25,158 nucleotides of DNA, from NCBI GenBank assembly GCA_900767595.1, contig CAAFZS010000085.1, forward strand, positions 1-25,158. The letters run 5' to 3'. The notes beneath the pieces were generated by a model that ran no database searches, had not been told where the DNA came from, and saw only the letters and a program-made list of their open reading frames with translations. A program made the position numbers and the translations under genes. This document shows positions 1 to 7,675 of this stretch, one piece after another. The stretch comes from Bacteroidales bacterium. GTDB taxonomy: Bacteria; Bacteroidota; Bacteroidia; Bacteroidales; Paludibacteraceae. Within the stretch, counting starts at the first letter, position 1. Every line of letters starts with the position of its first letter.

Positions 1-12
1 AATCGATATTGA

Positions 13-1188
13 TCTTCTCCTCGCCTATCCTTCAGCCGAAGGCGGTCTGCCAGCGTCAGCGGTCTTTCGGCGCAGCGGTCTTTCAGCGCAGCGGTCTTAC
101 AGGCGAAGCCGGTCATTTTATGGTTTCACGGCGGGGGATTTACCACCGGCGGAGCGGGACGTAGGTTTAATGAGGAATTGATAAATGACGAATTGATAAA
201 CGGTATCCGGAAAGGGGATGAGTTGATGTACGAGTTGGGGTTGTTGGCAAGGGAGACGAATACGATTATCGTCAGTTGCAACTACCGATTGAATGTGTAC
301 GGATTCTTGAACCTGCACGATTTTAGTGATCGCTTTGACTCTAACCTCGGCGTTCGAGACCAGTTGCAGGCGCTTCGGTTTGTTCACGATATCATCGCTG
401 ATTTTGGAGGAGACACGACAAATATCGTTATTATGGGTCAGTCGGCGGGAGCCGCATCGGTCATCAATCTTATGGCACTTAAAGAGGCGCAACCGCTCTT
501 TGCCAAAGCGATAGCGTTTTCGCCGTGTATCGAACATTTCCTCAGTCCCGAACATAGCCAACAGCGAGCCAAGCGGTTTATGCAAAAGGCGGGTATCTCT
601 CCTCGTCATATAGATAAGCTATTGACGATGAGTCCCGAACGCCTGGAAAAAATCGTAAAATCGTTTTATATGTCCACCGTCATCTCTGGGGACACGCGCT
701 GTCCGTTTGCTCCGTGGATAGACGGGGACCTGTTCACAGACTATCCTTATCTTACCGTGCGCGAATGCACCAAACCGCTGATGATTACCTATACTGCCGA
801 GGAATCGCTGATGTTTACGCAAAACATAGGGCACGGTCTTTATCCGCTTTACGCTTCGCTAGCGAAAGATTACGCTAAGCGCAATGGTCTGCCGGAGTTT
901 AAAGTTAAACAAGGGAAGGATCCCTATTGGAAGCGTTTTGATGAGACCTTGACGGATTATATGTTTCACACCCCGATTGACGCTTTTGTAGCGGCTTATC
1001 AGGGTCCGATTGCGTTCTATGAATATACGTATATTCCCGAGGAGGGAAAGCACTTAGGCTGTTACCACTGGTCGGATATGCCGGTGCTGTTTGGTTGGGA
1101 TTATAAGACCTCGCCGCAATCCAATCCGCTGACCCGACAAAAAGGAAAAGAGATGCGCCAAATAGTAAAAGAGTTTATATATGAATAA
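13..1188 (+). CDS. Type-B carboxylesterase (5' partial or frameshifted)
   Basis: This is a COesterase-family alpha/beta hydrolase, predicted to cleave carboxylic esters; the substrate is unknown. The oxyanion-hole motif WFHGGGF is read from position 121. The nucleophile elbow GQSAG has its Ser codon at 442-444. Downstream are YTAEESLMF, which probably supplies the acidic residue, and CYHWSDMP with the probable catalytic His, followed by VLFG. A TTG at 178 could be taken as a start, but the oxyanion hole lies upstream in the same frame, so the true gene begins earlier. That frame is open only back to 13 (TGA at 10-12) and runs through five family A hairpin repeats at 31-114. Another frame gives a plausible IDLLLAYP at about 8-31, so repeat-number change may have shifted the frame. 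The C-terminus looks about 40 residues short of the family, which usually extends beyond a WP motif. It overlaps the nuclease gene by 8 bp. Confidence 0.75.
   Translation, partial: SSPRLSFSRRRSASVSGLSAQRSFSAAVLQAKPVILWFHGGGFTTGGAGRRFNEELINDELINGIRKGDELMYELGLLARETNTIIVSCNYRLNVYGFLNLHDFSDRFDSNLGVRDQLQALRFVHDIIADFGGDTTNIVIMGQSAGAASVINLMALKEAQPLFAKAIAFSPCIEHFLSPEHSQQRAKRFMQKAGISPRHIDKLLTMSPERLEKIVKSFYMSTVISGDTRCPFAPWIDGDLFTDYPYLTVRECTKPLMITYTAEESLMFTQNIGHGLYPLYASLAKDYAKRNGLPEFKVKQGKDPYWKRFDETLTDYMFHTPIDAFVAAYQGPIAFYEYTYIPEEGKHLGCYHWSDMPVLFGWDYKTSPQSNPLTRQKGKEMRQIVKEFIYE
31..114 (+). repeat. Family A hairpin repeat, five units, inside the esterase
   Basis: Five units read CAG, stem-loop, CGGTC on the plus strand, at about 33-47, 51-64, 68-80, 84-96 and 100-114. 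The stem-loops are GCC-gaa-GGC, GC-gtca-GC, GC-gca-GC twice and GGC-gaa-GCC. The linkers are TGC or TTT/TTA-like. The esterase is read through the array with no stop, directly before the oxyanion hole. Confidence 0.85.
168..203 (+). repeat. Family B array (7/8-nt period) in the esterase
   Basis: The word GAATTGA occurs at 175-181 and 190-196, with related words TAATGAG (168-174) and TAAATGAC (182-189) between and before them. The spacing is 7 or 8 nt. It is translated as an acidic/amide stretch, NEELINDELING, just after the oxyanion-hole motif. The array is degenerate, so this copy is less certain than the others. Confidence 0.55.
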
Positions 1189-1921
1189 GAGTAGAAACTG
1201 GCTGCTATTAGCAGTGTTAACCGTATTGGTACTTAATGTTTCCAACGTCCTTGCTTGGGGACCGAAGGGGCATCGTATTGTCGCCGAAGTGGCGTATATG
1301 CATATGAGTAAAAAAGCGATTAAGAACGTGGACAAGGTTTTGGGTAAACACGGGATGGTGTATTGGGCTGCGTGGGCGGATGAACTCAAAAGCGACACTA
1401 TCTATGCCGGCTCGGGCGTATGGCATTATCAAGACGAACCTGAGGGAGGCGAGTTGTTTGCTCGATACGATAGCCTCATGGCGGTGCTAACGCAGAACAC
1501 GAAGGACACCGATGCTCTGCGTTTCATAGTACATCTGACGGGAGACAGGTACTGTCCCTGCCACATGGCCAAAACCTCGGATGCGGGAATGAACAAGATT
1601 AAGGTGACGTGGTTTGGTCAATCAACGAATATGCATTCCGTTTGGGACGATAAGATCATTGAAGGCGAGGGCTATTCCTATACCGAATATGCACAGATGT
1701 TAGAGGATATGTTGGGTGCTCAAAGAGCCTCTTTAGAGCAGGTCACCATGGAGGAAGCAACGGCGCAGACACGAGCATTGGTTCATCGGGTTTACGACTA
1801 TCAAGAACAGTGGAATGGAAATGCTTACAAGTATATCTACGACTTCAAGGACGAGCTCCATTTCCAACTCTATGCCGCAGGTGTTCGTTTGGCACAAATC
1901 CTGAATGTTATCTATCAATAA
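1181..1921 (+). CDS. Secreted S1/P1-family zinc nuclease
   Basis: A 246-residue S1/P1 nuclease, expected to degrade single-stranded DNA and RNA outside the cytoplasm using three zinc ions. A signal peptide covers residues 1-25, with cleavage predicted after VLA. This leaves Trp26 as the mature N-terminus, as the family requires. All nine ligands known from P1 nuclease have counterparts: W26, H31, D67, H82, H118, D122, H128, H152 and D156. The usual GDxHQPLH segment reads GDRYCPCH and the usual GGN reads GMN; neither change removes a ligand. The start overlaps the esterase end by 8 bp, so the two are probably cotranscribed. The end overlaps the convergent CPBP protease gene by 7 bp (1915-1921). 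Confidence 0.9.
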   Translation: MNKSRNWLLLAVLTVLVLNVSNVLAWGPKGHRIVAEVAYMHMSKKAIKNVDKVLGKHGMVYWAAWADELKSDTIYAGSGVWHYQDEPEGGELFARYDSLMAVLTQNTKDTDALRFIVHLTGDRYCPCHMAKTSDAGMNKIKVTWFGQSTNMHSVWDDKIIEGEGYSYTEYAQMLEDMLGAQRASLEQVTMEEATAQTRALVHRVYDYQEQWNGNAYKYIYDFKDELHFQLYAAGVRLAQILNVIYQ

Positions 1922-2883
1922 GTAAGTGATGAGCCATTTTTTGTGCGACGGAGAAGAAGACGGAAGAAATAGATTCCTATAGCGGTGAGGACGAGCGAAA
2001 GAATGCCAACCCATAGGGTATCACCCGTACCGAAGGTATCCAGCGTTGCCGGGTCCTTTCCACACCAATCGAAAACATTGTACATAATCACCGCAAACGC
2101 ATTGTTGGTCGCGTGCATAATGATAGGCAACCAAAGACTCCCCGACCATAGATAGACATAACCGAACAACGCCCCAAGCAACATACGAGGGATAAAACCA
2201 AAGAACTGCATGTGGACGGCGGAGAATAAAATCGCCGAAAACCAGACCGCAAGGCTGGCAGACCGCCCTACGGGCTGGCAGACCGCTACGCTGGCGGACC
2301 GCTGCGCTGAAAGACCGCTATCGCTGTAGGACCGCTGCGCTGTAGGACGAAAGAAAGTGAAGAGAAGGCCGCGGAAGGTGAGTTCTTCACCGAAAGCCGG
2401 CAGAATCGCCATCACAAAAAGATTAACGATCAATATCTCCACATTATCTGCTTTCGCAAAGAGTAAGATCAAATCGGCTGCCTCATCCTCCATTGCACGC
2501 AACGAACTCTCTAACTCCGCAAGGCAAGGAGGGAACGTGATACTCTGATTCCAATACGAGAGAAGAGAGATACCCGGGGAGGCGAGGATTATTAGTAGGA
2601 CCGCTGCGCTGGCGGACCACTTCGTTGAAAGATCACTATCGCTGAAAGACCGCTGCGCTGAAAGGCCGAGGGAGCGTTTCCAATCTTTTTTATACCATAG
2701 TAGGGCACAGAGGATGGGAGGGAGGATGAAGATGGCAAAAGACTGAATACCTTGCAGCCACAATAGCGAAGCCCGGGTTTGACGGCCGGAACTGATAACG
2801 GACCAAAGCACTATACTCATCAAGGCGAGTACACTGAGGATACTCAACCAAGTTAAAATGCGAAGGACCGTCTGCTTTTTCAT
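1915..2883 (-). CDS. CPBP (CAAX-like) intramembrane metalloprotease
   Basis: A 322-residue polytopic membrane protein of the CPBP/Abi family (PF02517 type). The three signature motifs are present: EELTFRG (E166, E167, R171), FSAVHMQF (H224) and HATNN (H257, N261). The active site is predicted to lie in the membrane. In bacteria the substrates are mostly unknown; roles in peptide maturation and self-immunity are known for some members. Two stretches are foreign to the family: residues about 72-96 and 179-213, rich in Ser, Ala, Gln and Arg. They are encoded by family A hairpin repeats. The second lies between motif 1 and motif 2, so it must sit in a loop between membrane helices if the enzyme works. 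It is last in the minus-strand run, 1 bp after the secreted-protein gene. Confidence 0.85.
   Translation of the reverse strand: MKKQTVLRILTWLSILSVLALMSIVLWSVISSGRQTRASLLWLQGIQSFAIFILPPILCALLWYKKDWKRSLGLSAQRSFSDSDLSTKWSASAAVLLIILASPGISLLSYWNQSITFPPCLAELESSLRAMEDEAADLILLFAKADNVEILIVNLFVMAILPAFGEELTFRGLLFTFFRPTAQRSYSDSGLSAQRSASVAVCQPVGRSASLAVWFSAILFSAVHMQFFGFIPRMLLGALFGYVYLWSGSLWLPIIMHATNNAFAVIMYNVFDWCGKDPATLDTFGTGDTLWVGILSLVLTAIGIYFFRLLLRRTKNGSSLTY
2245..2349 (-). repeat. Family A hairpin repeat inside the CPBP protease gene
   Basis: On the plus strand the units read GACC, stem-loop, TGGCA/TGGCG/TGAAA/TGTAG. The stem-loops are GC-aag-GC, GCCC-tac-GGGC, GC-tac-GC, GC-tgc-GC, GC-tatc-GC and GC-tgc-GC. 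Relative to the gene this is the GGTC orientation, as in ileS and the esterase. The reading frame stays open throughout. Confidence 0.85.
2596..2668 (-). repeat. Second family A hairpin repeat inside the CPBP protease gene
   Basis: Four units plus a partial one. On the plus strand the stem-loops are GC-tgc-GC, AC-ttc-GT, AC-tatc-GC and GC-tgc-GC. The AC/GT stem is a double change relative to GC/GC that keeps pairing; the AC/GC unit has lost one pair. It encodes residues about 72-96 without a stop. Confidence 0.8.
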
Positions 2884-2884
2884 A

Positions 2885-4078
2885 CTATTGGATAATCTGA
2901 CCTAAAACGGAATACTTCAAACCCTGCACTTCCAAAACCAAACGACCTTTGTCTATATACTTATGCGCTACGCGCGAAGGAAGAACAACAGGAAGAGCGG
3001 TGCTCTCCTGCCCGTGGCTATTACCCTCCAAGGTGAAAGGAACCGGGTCCATGTCAACCGGGCTCTTAGGATTACTGCGGTCGCAGTCTATCCAAACACC
3101 ATAAACATCGATATCGTCATCAAAAGCCCAAGTAGTACCATTGGAGTCCAAGAAATCCATCTTAATATGATAGGTATAGAAATTCGGTTTGGACGACTTC
3201 TTTACGGGTTTGATCTCCAAATTGGCATCCCGGATAGCCACCTGATAAGGGGTCTCTTTCTTACTCATCAACCAAGCACCGGCACAAGCCGCCCCACACG
3301 ATGTGGTAGCGTGGATATACCCTGCCCTGCCGTCCGTCCAAGTTCCTTTATAGGTACCGGCAATAGAGTATTGACTATAGCTCAATATCTGCATCCAGAC
3401 CATCGGTACAGCTTGCTCGTCCTCCTCGGCTGCTAAAGTGAGATCGACATCCCAATAAGGATAAGTGCCGGAAAAGACACTGCTGCAAGCATAGAAATCC
3501 GCTTGAGCGTAATGTAAATTGAGCACATTACCGGCCGGGGTCACTTCCCCATCCCCCTCTTTGTAGAGGGTGATGTTTTTATAGTTCGTATCCTTACCTT
3601 TATCATAGTATATACGGAAACGATTATCCTTTGGATAAAAGAAAAAACGTTGCGTCTTTGAATTCGTTTCAAGATAAACGTAGGGCGACATAAACTGCAG
3701 TGTAAACACTTGCGCGGACGAATTGCCAAAAAGGATTCCGTTATTCTTGGCTCTTGTCCCTATATAGCCCTTATTCTCCCCGGACTTAACATAGATACCA
3801 TACTGCCCACTTCCCTCCTTACGGAGTTCGACCTCATAACCCGTAAGATCGTCCGAGGTAATCTTACCGGCCGTGGTTTGGCTTATCTTTTCATAGTTAG
3901 ATGATTTATCCTCGCAGTTCCATACATAAGCCTGCGTAGCACTATTCTCATACACCAATAAATAGGTGCCGGACCAGTCTTCTTGTTTAGAACCTACACG
4001 TGTGTAGGTCTTGGCATTAACCGATAGGGCTGCCAAAAGCAGTCCTATCGTTAAAACCATATGTAATCGTAAACGCAT
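2885..4078 (-). CDS. Secreted protein of unknown function
   Basis: 397 residues. Residues 1-22 form a signal peptide (hydrophobic VLTIGLLLAALSV, then NAK). The N-terminal half is rich in Tyr, Thr and Ser, with alternating strand-like patterns such as WSGTYLLVYE and GQYGIYVKSGENKGYIGTR, which suggests a beta-sandwich or barrel-like domain. A central stretch contains CGAACAGAWL, with two cysteines. The last 20 residues (RLVLEVQGLKYSVLGQIIQ) resemble the short C-terminal motif that ends many secreted Bacteroidales proteins, of the form 'v..G..Y.v.Gq.i'. This is consistent with surface export but I cannot name the route. No catalytic motif was seen. The gene starts 4 bp after the CoA-transferase stop, so it is probably cotranscribed with central-carbon genes, which gives no clear hint of function. 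Confidence 0.7.
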   Translation of the reverse strand: MRLRLHMVLTIGLLLAALSVNAKTYTRVGSKQEDWSGTYLLVYENSATQAYVWNCEDKSSNYEKISQTTAGKITSDDLTGYEVELRKEGSGQYGIYVKSGENKGYIGTRAKNNGILFGNSSAQVFTLQFMSPYVYLETNSKTQRFFFYPKDNRFRIYYDKGKDTNYKNITLYKEGDGEVTPAGNVLNLHYAQADFYACSSVFSGTYPYWDVDLTLAAEEDEQAVPMVWMQILSYSQYSIAGTYKGTWTDGRAGYIHATTSCGAACAGAWLMSKKETPYQVAIRDANLEIKPVKKSSKPNFYTYHIKMDFLDSNGTTWAFDDDIDVYGVWIDCDRSNPKSPVDMDPVPFTLEGNSHGQESTALPVVLPSRVAHKYIDKGRLVLEVQGLKYSVLGQIIQ

Positions 4079-4082
4079 TTAT

Positions 4083-5567
4083 TTACTCAAACTTCGTGTT
4101 ACGCATATCCCCCGACTTGAGGAACTCGCGGTGCATAGCCGTAGCGAAATCAAGGTTGTGCGGGGTATGAGCCGTCTTGCACTTAGCAAGATACTCGTTC
4201 AACATCTCACGATATTGAGGATCCACACAATTATTAATGATTTCGTGCGCGCGCTCGATAGGACTCTTGCCACGAAGGTCAGCGATACCGTGTTCGGTGA
4301 TGATAATCTTCACACTGTGCTCACTGTGATCCACGTGACTAACCATCGGCACGAAAGAGGAGATAGCTCCGTCCTTCGCGGTGGAAGGAGTGGTATAGAT
4401 GCTCACATAAGCGTTGCGCGTGAAGTCACCGCTACCGCCGATACCGTTCATCATCTTCGTACCACAGATATGGGTGGAGTTGATATTACCATAGATATCC
4501 GCTTCGATAGCGGTATTGATGGTAATCAAACCGAGACGACGAGCGACTTCGGGGTTATTCGATATCTCTTGCGGACGCAGAACGATCTTGTCCTTGAAGA
4601 AGTCCATATGATCGATGATGTCTTGCAGTTTATCCGCACCTACGGTCAGCGAACAACCGGAAGCGAACTTAATGCGACCTTCCTTCATCAGGCCTACTAC
4701 GGAGTCCTGGATAACCTCGGTGTACATCTCGAAAGGAGGAATAGCCTCATTCTCTCCCAGTGCACCTAACACCGCGTTGGCGATATTACCCACGCCACTC
4801 TGAATTGGCAGAAAAGAGGCAGGGATACAACCCTCTTTCATCTCGTTAACAAGGAAGCGGGCTACGTTATCACCGATACGTTTGGTTGTCTCATCGAGTT
4901 CGGAGAACTTACCCACCTCGTTGGGTCGGTTGGTGCGAACGACAGCGACGATCTTTTTAGGATCCACTTTGATGCAGTCGGTACCGATACGGTCAGACGG
5001 TTTATACACCGGAATCTCACGACGCATAGGAGGATCGAGGGGTTCGTAGATATCGTGCATCCCGCGCATAGTAGCGGGCATAGCAGCATTGAGTTCGATG
5101 ATGATACGGTCCGCCATCTTACAGAACGTAGGCGCATTACCTACCCCTGCGGTGGGCACGATCTCACCATCCTCTGTGACCTCACAAGCCTCTACGAGAG
5201 CCACCGTAGGACGAGGCAGGAACCCGTAACGGATATCCTGCGCCAGTTCGCTAAGGTGCATATCGAAGTAATGCGCTTGTTGAGCGTTAAGTTCAGAACG
5301 CAAGTCTTTATTCGACTGATACGGGGTGCGGTGATTGATAGCGTGAGCACGCGCTAAAGCACCATCGCAGCTGTCGCCGGTAGAAGCACCGGTATAGATA
5401 TCAATCTTAAACTCTTTCCCTTCAGTATGCAGTTGCTCTGCCATATAGGCAATAGCAGTCGCCACATCCTTCGGGGCACCGGCAGGCGTAAAACCACCAC
5501 AGCCGACCACATCGCCGTTCTTGACGAACTTAGCAGCCTCTTCGGCTGACATAAAAGGAAGTGCCAT
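4083..5567 (-). CDS. Acetyl-CoA hydrolase/succinate CoA-transferase family protein
   Basis: 494 residues, full length for the acetyl-CoA hydrolase/transferase family (Cat1/AarC/Ach1 type). These enzymes move CoA between succinate, acetate or related acids through a glutamyl-CoA intermediate. The likely catalytic Glu is E284 in MYTEVIQD. The conserved QSGVGN (256-261) precedes it. Other family blocks include CGGFTPAGAPKDV near the N-terminus, GVGNAPTFC (141-149) and GIGGSGDFTRNAY toward the C-terminus. In a fermentative Bacteroidales cell it would fit acetate, succinate or propionate metabolism; the exact substrate pair cannot be read from sequence. It begins 2 bp after the aldolase gene and is probably translated from the same message. 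Confidence 0.88.
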   Translation of the reverse strand: MALPFMSAEEAAKFVKNGDVVGCGGFTPAGAPKDVATAIAYMAEQLHTEGKEFKIDIYTGASTGDSCDGALARAHAINHRTPYQSNKDLRSELNAQQAHYFDMHLSELAQDIRYGFLPRPTVALVEACEVTEDGEIVPTAGVGNAPTFCKMADRIIIELNAAMPATMRGMHDIYEPLDPPMRREIPVYKPSDRIGTDCIKVDPKKIVAVVRTNRPNEVGKFSELDETTKRIGDNVARFLVNEMKEGCIPASFLPIQSGVGNIANAVLGALGENEAIPPFEMYTEVIQDSVVGLMKEGRIKFASGCSLTVGADKLQDIIDHMDFFKDKIVLRPQEISNNPEVARRLGLITINTAIEADIYGNINSTHICGTKMMNGIGGSGDFTRNAYVSIYTTPSTAKDGAISSFVPMVSHVDHSEHSVKIIITEHGIADLRGKSPIERAHEIINNCVDPQYREMLNEYLAKCKTAHTPHNLDFATAMHREFLKSGDMRNTKFE

Positions 5568-5569
5568 GA

Positions 5570-6571
5570 TTACTCTGCCTTTCCGTCCGAACCGAGGACG
5601 TTAATAATCTTATGCTTATACAACTCAATCATCAGGTCACGGGCAGGACCGCAATACTTACGAGGATCGAACTCTCCGGGTTTGTCGTTGAACACTTTAC
5701 GAACCGCAGCGGTGAAAGCCAGACGGCTATCGGAGTCGATGTTGATCTTGCAAACAGCCGACTTGGCAGCCTTGCGGAGTTGCTCCTCAGGAATACCTAC
5801 TGCGTCAGGTAACTTACCACCATTGGCGTTGATGATATCCACATACTCTTGAGGAACGGAAGACGAACCGTGGAGTACAATCGGGAAACCGGGCAGTTGC
5901 TCCATAACAGCATCGAGAACGTCGAATGCCAATGGAGGAGGAACGAGACGACCGGTCTTCGGGTCACGGGTGCATTGTTCGGGTTTGAACTTATAGGCAC
6001 CGTGGCTGGTACCAATCGAGATAGCGAGACTATCGCAACCTGTACGGGTAGCAAAATCGATCACCTCTTCGGGTTTGGTGTAGTGGCTCTCTTCAGCAGC
6101 TACTTCATCCTCAACACCGGCTAAAACGCCCAACTCAGCCTCAACGGTAACGTCATATTGGTGAGCATACTCAACAACTTTCTTCGTGAGGGCAATGTTC
6201 TCCTCATAAGGCAGAGCGCTACCATCAATCATAACAGACGAGAAACCGAAATCTACGCAAGATTTGCAGAGTTCGAAGCTATCGCCGTGGTCGAGGTGAA
6301 GAACGATCTGGGGATGTTCCCAACCAAGCTCTTTCGCATACTCTACAGCGCCTTGCGCCATGTAGCGAAGCAGGGTTTGGTTCGCATAGTTGCGAGCACC
6401 CTTACTCACTTGAAGGATAACCGGAGACTTGGTAGCAGCCGAAGCCGAAACGATAGCTTGGAGTTGCTCCATGTTGTTGAAATTGAAGGCAGGAATAGCA
6501 TAGCCGCCTTTGATTGCTTTGGCAAACATATCACGCGTGTTTACCAATCCTAATTCTTTAAAACTAACCAT
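5570..6571 (-). CDS. fba: Class II fructose-bisphosphate aldolase
   Basis: 333 residues of the zinc-dependent class II aldolase family. It interconverts fructose 1,6-bisphosphate with dihydroxyacetone phosphate and glyceraldehyde 3-phosphate. Key segments are YAIPAFNFNN (24-33), LHLDHGD (91-97) with catalytic D94 and zinc ligand H95, VEAELG (143-148) with a metal-binding Glu, GTSHGAYKF with H190, LHGSSS with H234 and the substrate-binding NIDSDSR. Tagatose-bisphosphate aldolases are close relatives, but the length and motifs fit the fructose enzyme. It is first in the minus-strand run. A Bacteroidetes promoter lies 64-95 bp upstream, and the leader between contains an 8-nt-period array. The start has no Shine-Dalgarno, as is usual in this phylum. 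Confidence 0.93.
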   Translation of the reverse strand: MVSFKELGLVNTRDMFAKAIKGGYAIPAFNFNNMEQLQAIVSASAATKSPVILQVSKGARNYANQTLLRYMAQGAVEYAKELGWEHPQIVLHLDHGDSFELCKSCVDFGFSSVMIDGSALPYEENIALTKKVVEYAHQYDVTVEAELGVLAGVEDEVAAEESHYTKPEEVIDFATRTGCDSLAISIGTSHGAYKFKPEQCTRDPKTGRLVPPPLAFDVLDAVMEQLPGFPIVLHGSSSVPQEYVDIINANGGKLPDAVGIPEEQLRKAAKSAVCKINIDSDSRLAFTAAVRKVFNDKPGEFDPRKYCGPARDLMIELYKHKIINVLGSDGKAE

Positions 6572-6589
6572 GTTAAATGAAATTTAAAT

Positions 6590-6617
6590 GTATGAATTTA
6601 TGAATGTATGAATGTAT
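6590..6617 (-). repeat. Family B array (8-nt period) in the fba leader
   Basis: On the plus strand the units are GTATGAAT, TTATGAAT, GTATGAAT and GTATATTT, an exact 8-nt spacing. The array lies 19 bp before the fba start codon and downstream of the predicted fba promoter, so it is transcribed in the 5' leader. Confidence 0.65.
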
Positions 6618-6634
6618 ATTTTGTGTTTGGGCTG

Positions 6635-6666
6635 CAAAATTACAAAAATTTCTTTATATTTGCAAA
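6635..6666 (-). promoter_or_regulatory. Predicted promoter for fba and the following minus-strand genes
   Basis: Read on the minus strand, TTTG (6666-6663) and TAATTTTG (6642-6635) are separated by 20 bp. This matches the Bacteroidetes sigma-ABfr pattern (TTTG, 19-21 bp, TAnnTTTG). It would drive the run from fba to the CPBP protease. Confidence 0.65.
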
Positions 6667-6671
6667 TTTTA

Positions 6672-6703
6672 TTTGCATAAATCGAGATTTTTGCGTATCT
6701 TTG
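6672..6703 (+). promoter_or_regulatory. Predicted promoter for the DUF47 gene and downstream genes
   Basis: TTTG at 6672-6675 and TATCTTTG at 6696-6703 are 20 bp apart, matching the Bacteroidetes promoter consensus. The start codon of the DUF47 gene is 41 bp beyond. It is the only promoter I see before the long plus-strand run. A second TATATTTG at 6655-6662 has a weaker context. Confidence 0.7.
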
Positions 6704-6744
6704 CACCAAATTTCGTGATTTTATAAAATATATCTTACAAAACT

Positions 6745-7395
6745 ATGTCATTAAACAGTATTTTTGCATCACTGATGCCCAAAGAAGAAAAATTTTTTCC
6801 CAAATATCAAGCTATTGCCGATCGGATTGTGATGGGAGCCGACCTTTTTACCGAACTTGTAGGTTCCGCTGACCACGACAAACAAATAGAACTCTACACA
6901 AAGATTAAAGCGATAGAGACCGAGTGCGACCATCTTATCATCGATATCTTCGAGGAACTCAATGATGCTTTTGTCACACCTTTCGACCGCGAAGACATGC
7001 ACCAGTTGTGTGACGACATGGACGATGTGATGGACTATATCAATGCCTCCGCCAAGCGGCTGATGCTTTATCACCCCTCCACTATTCCTGCCAAAGCGCT
7101 TCATATGGCGGAGGTGATCTTAGAAGGTGCCAAAGCCATTCAAGCCGCCGTGCGCGAACTCAGTCATATCAACAAGCAACCCGAGATAGCGTTGCAGCAA
7201 TGCGAGAAACTGCACGAACTGGAGCACGAAGGCGACGATGTGTATGATAACTTCGTTAAGGAACTCTTCGAGACGGAGAACGATGTGAAGCAGTTGATTA
7301 AGATTGAGGAGATCATGCAGAATATGGAGGAGGCCACCGACCGCGCCAACCACGTAGGTAAGACTTTAAAAACGATCATTGTAAAATACGCGTGA
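6745..7395 (+). CDS. DUF47 family Pit-accessory (PhoU-like) protein
   Basis: 216 residues, almost entirely helical and rich in Glu and Asp, as in the DUF47/PhoU-like family (PF01865). Characteristic blocks are CDHLIIDIFEELNDAFVTPF, then DREDMHQLCDDMDDVMDYI, and a second PhoU-like repeat ELEHEGDDVYDNF with IKIEEIMQNMEEATDRANHV. These proteins usually sit beside PiT phosphate transporters and are thought to regulate or assist them. The PiT gene is next downstream, which supports that role here. The 280-bp gap between the two is taken up almost entirely by an array of hairpin repeats, which is unusual because this pair is normally close together. Confidence 0.9.
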   Translation: MSLNSIFASLMPKEEKFFPKYQAIADRIVMGADLFTELVGSADHDKQIELYTKIKAIETECDHLIIDIFEELNDAFVTPFDREDMHQLCDDMDDVMDYINASAKRLMLYHPSTIPAKALHMAEVILEGAKAIQAAVRELSHINKQPEIALQQCEKLHELEHEGDDVYDNFVKELFETENDVKQLIKIEEIMQNMEEATDRANHVGKTLKTIIVKYA

Positions 7396-7397
7396 TA

Positions 7398-7657
7398 GAC
7401 CGCTCTGCGAGCTGAATGACCGCCTATGGCTGAAAGACCGTCCCAAAGGGACTGAAAGACCGCAGGCAAAGCCTGCTGTAAGACCGGAGCAGAGCACCTG
7501 AAAGACCGGCTACGCCTGAAAGACCGCAGACAGAGTCTGCTGAAAGATCGGCTTACGCCTGTAAGACCGTCCCAGAGGGACTGAAAGATAATCCTACAGC
7601 GAAGCGGTCCTACAACGAAGTGGTCCTACAACGAAGTGGTCCTACAGCGAAGCGATC
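7398..7657 (+). repeat. Family A hairpin-repeat array between the DUF47 and PiT genes
   Basis: This array fills the 280-bp intergenic gap. Nine units run as GACC, stem-loop, TGAAA (7398-7588): GCTC-tgc-GAGC, GCC-tat-GGC, GTCCC-aaa-GGGAC, GCAGGC-aaa-GCCTGC, GGAGC-aga-GCACC (one A-A mismatch), GGC-tac-GCC, GCAGAC-aga-GTCTGC, GGC-ttac-GCC and GTCCC-aga-GGGAC. Four units then run in reverse (7593-7657) with stems GC/GC, AC/GT, AC/GT and GC/GC around gaa. Stems differ in sequence and length but pair. No promoter was seen inside. As RNA it would be a string of hairpins between two cotranscribed genes. Confidence 0.9.
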
Positions 7658-7675
7658 AAAATAACAACAAAGAAA

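Noticed and set aside
178..180. TTG at 178 as start of the esterase
   Set aside because: The oxyanion-hole motif WFHGGGF is encoded in the same frame upstream from 121, so 178 is internal.
4011..4769. Plus-strand ORF opposite the CoA-transferase gene
   Set aside because: It is antisense to a strongly conserved enzyme and has no recognisable domain.
7398..7657. CRISPR-like array
   Set aside because: The repeated part is too short (about 9-11 nt), the variable part is self-complementary rather than unique, units change orientation midway, and no cas genes are near.
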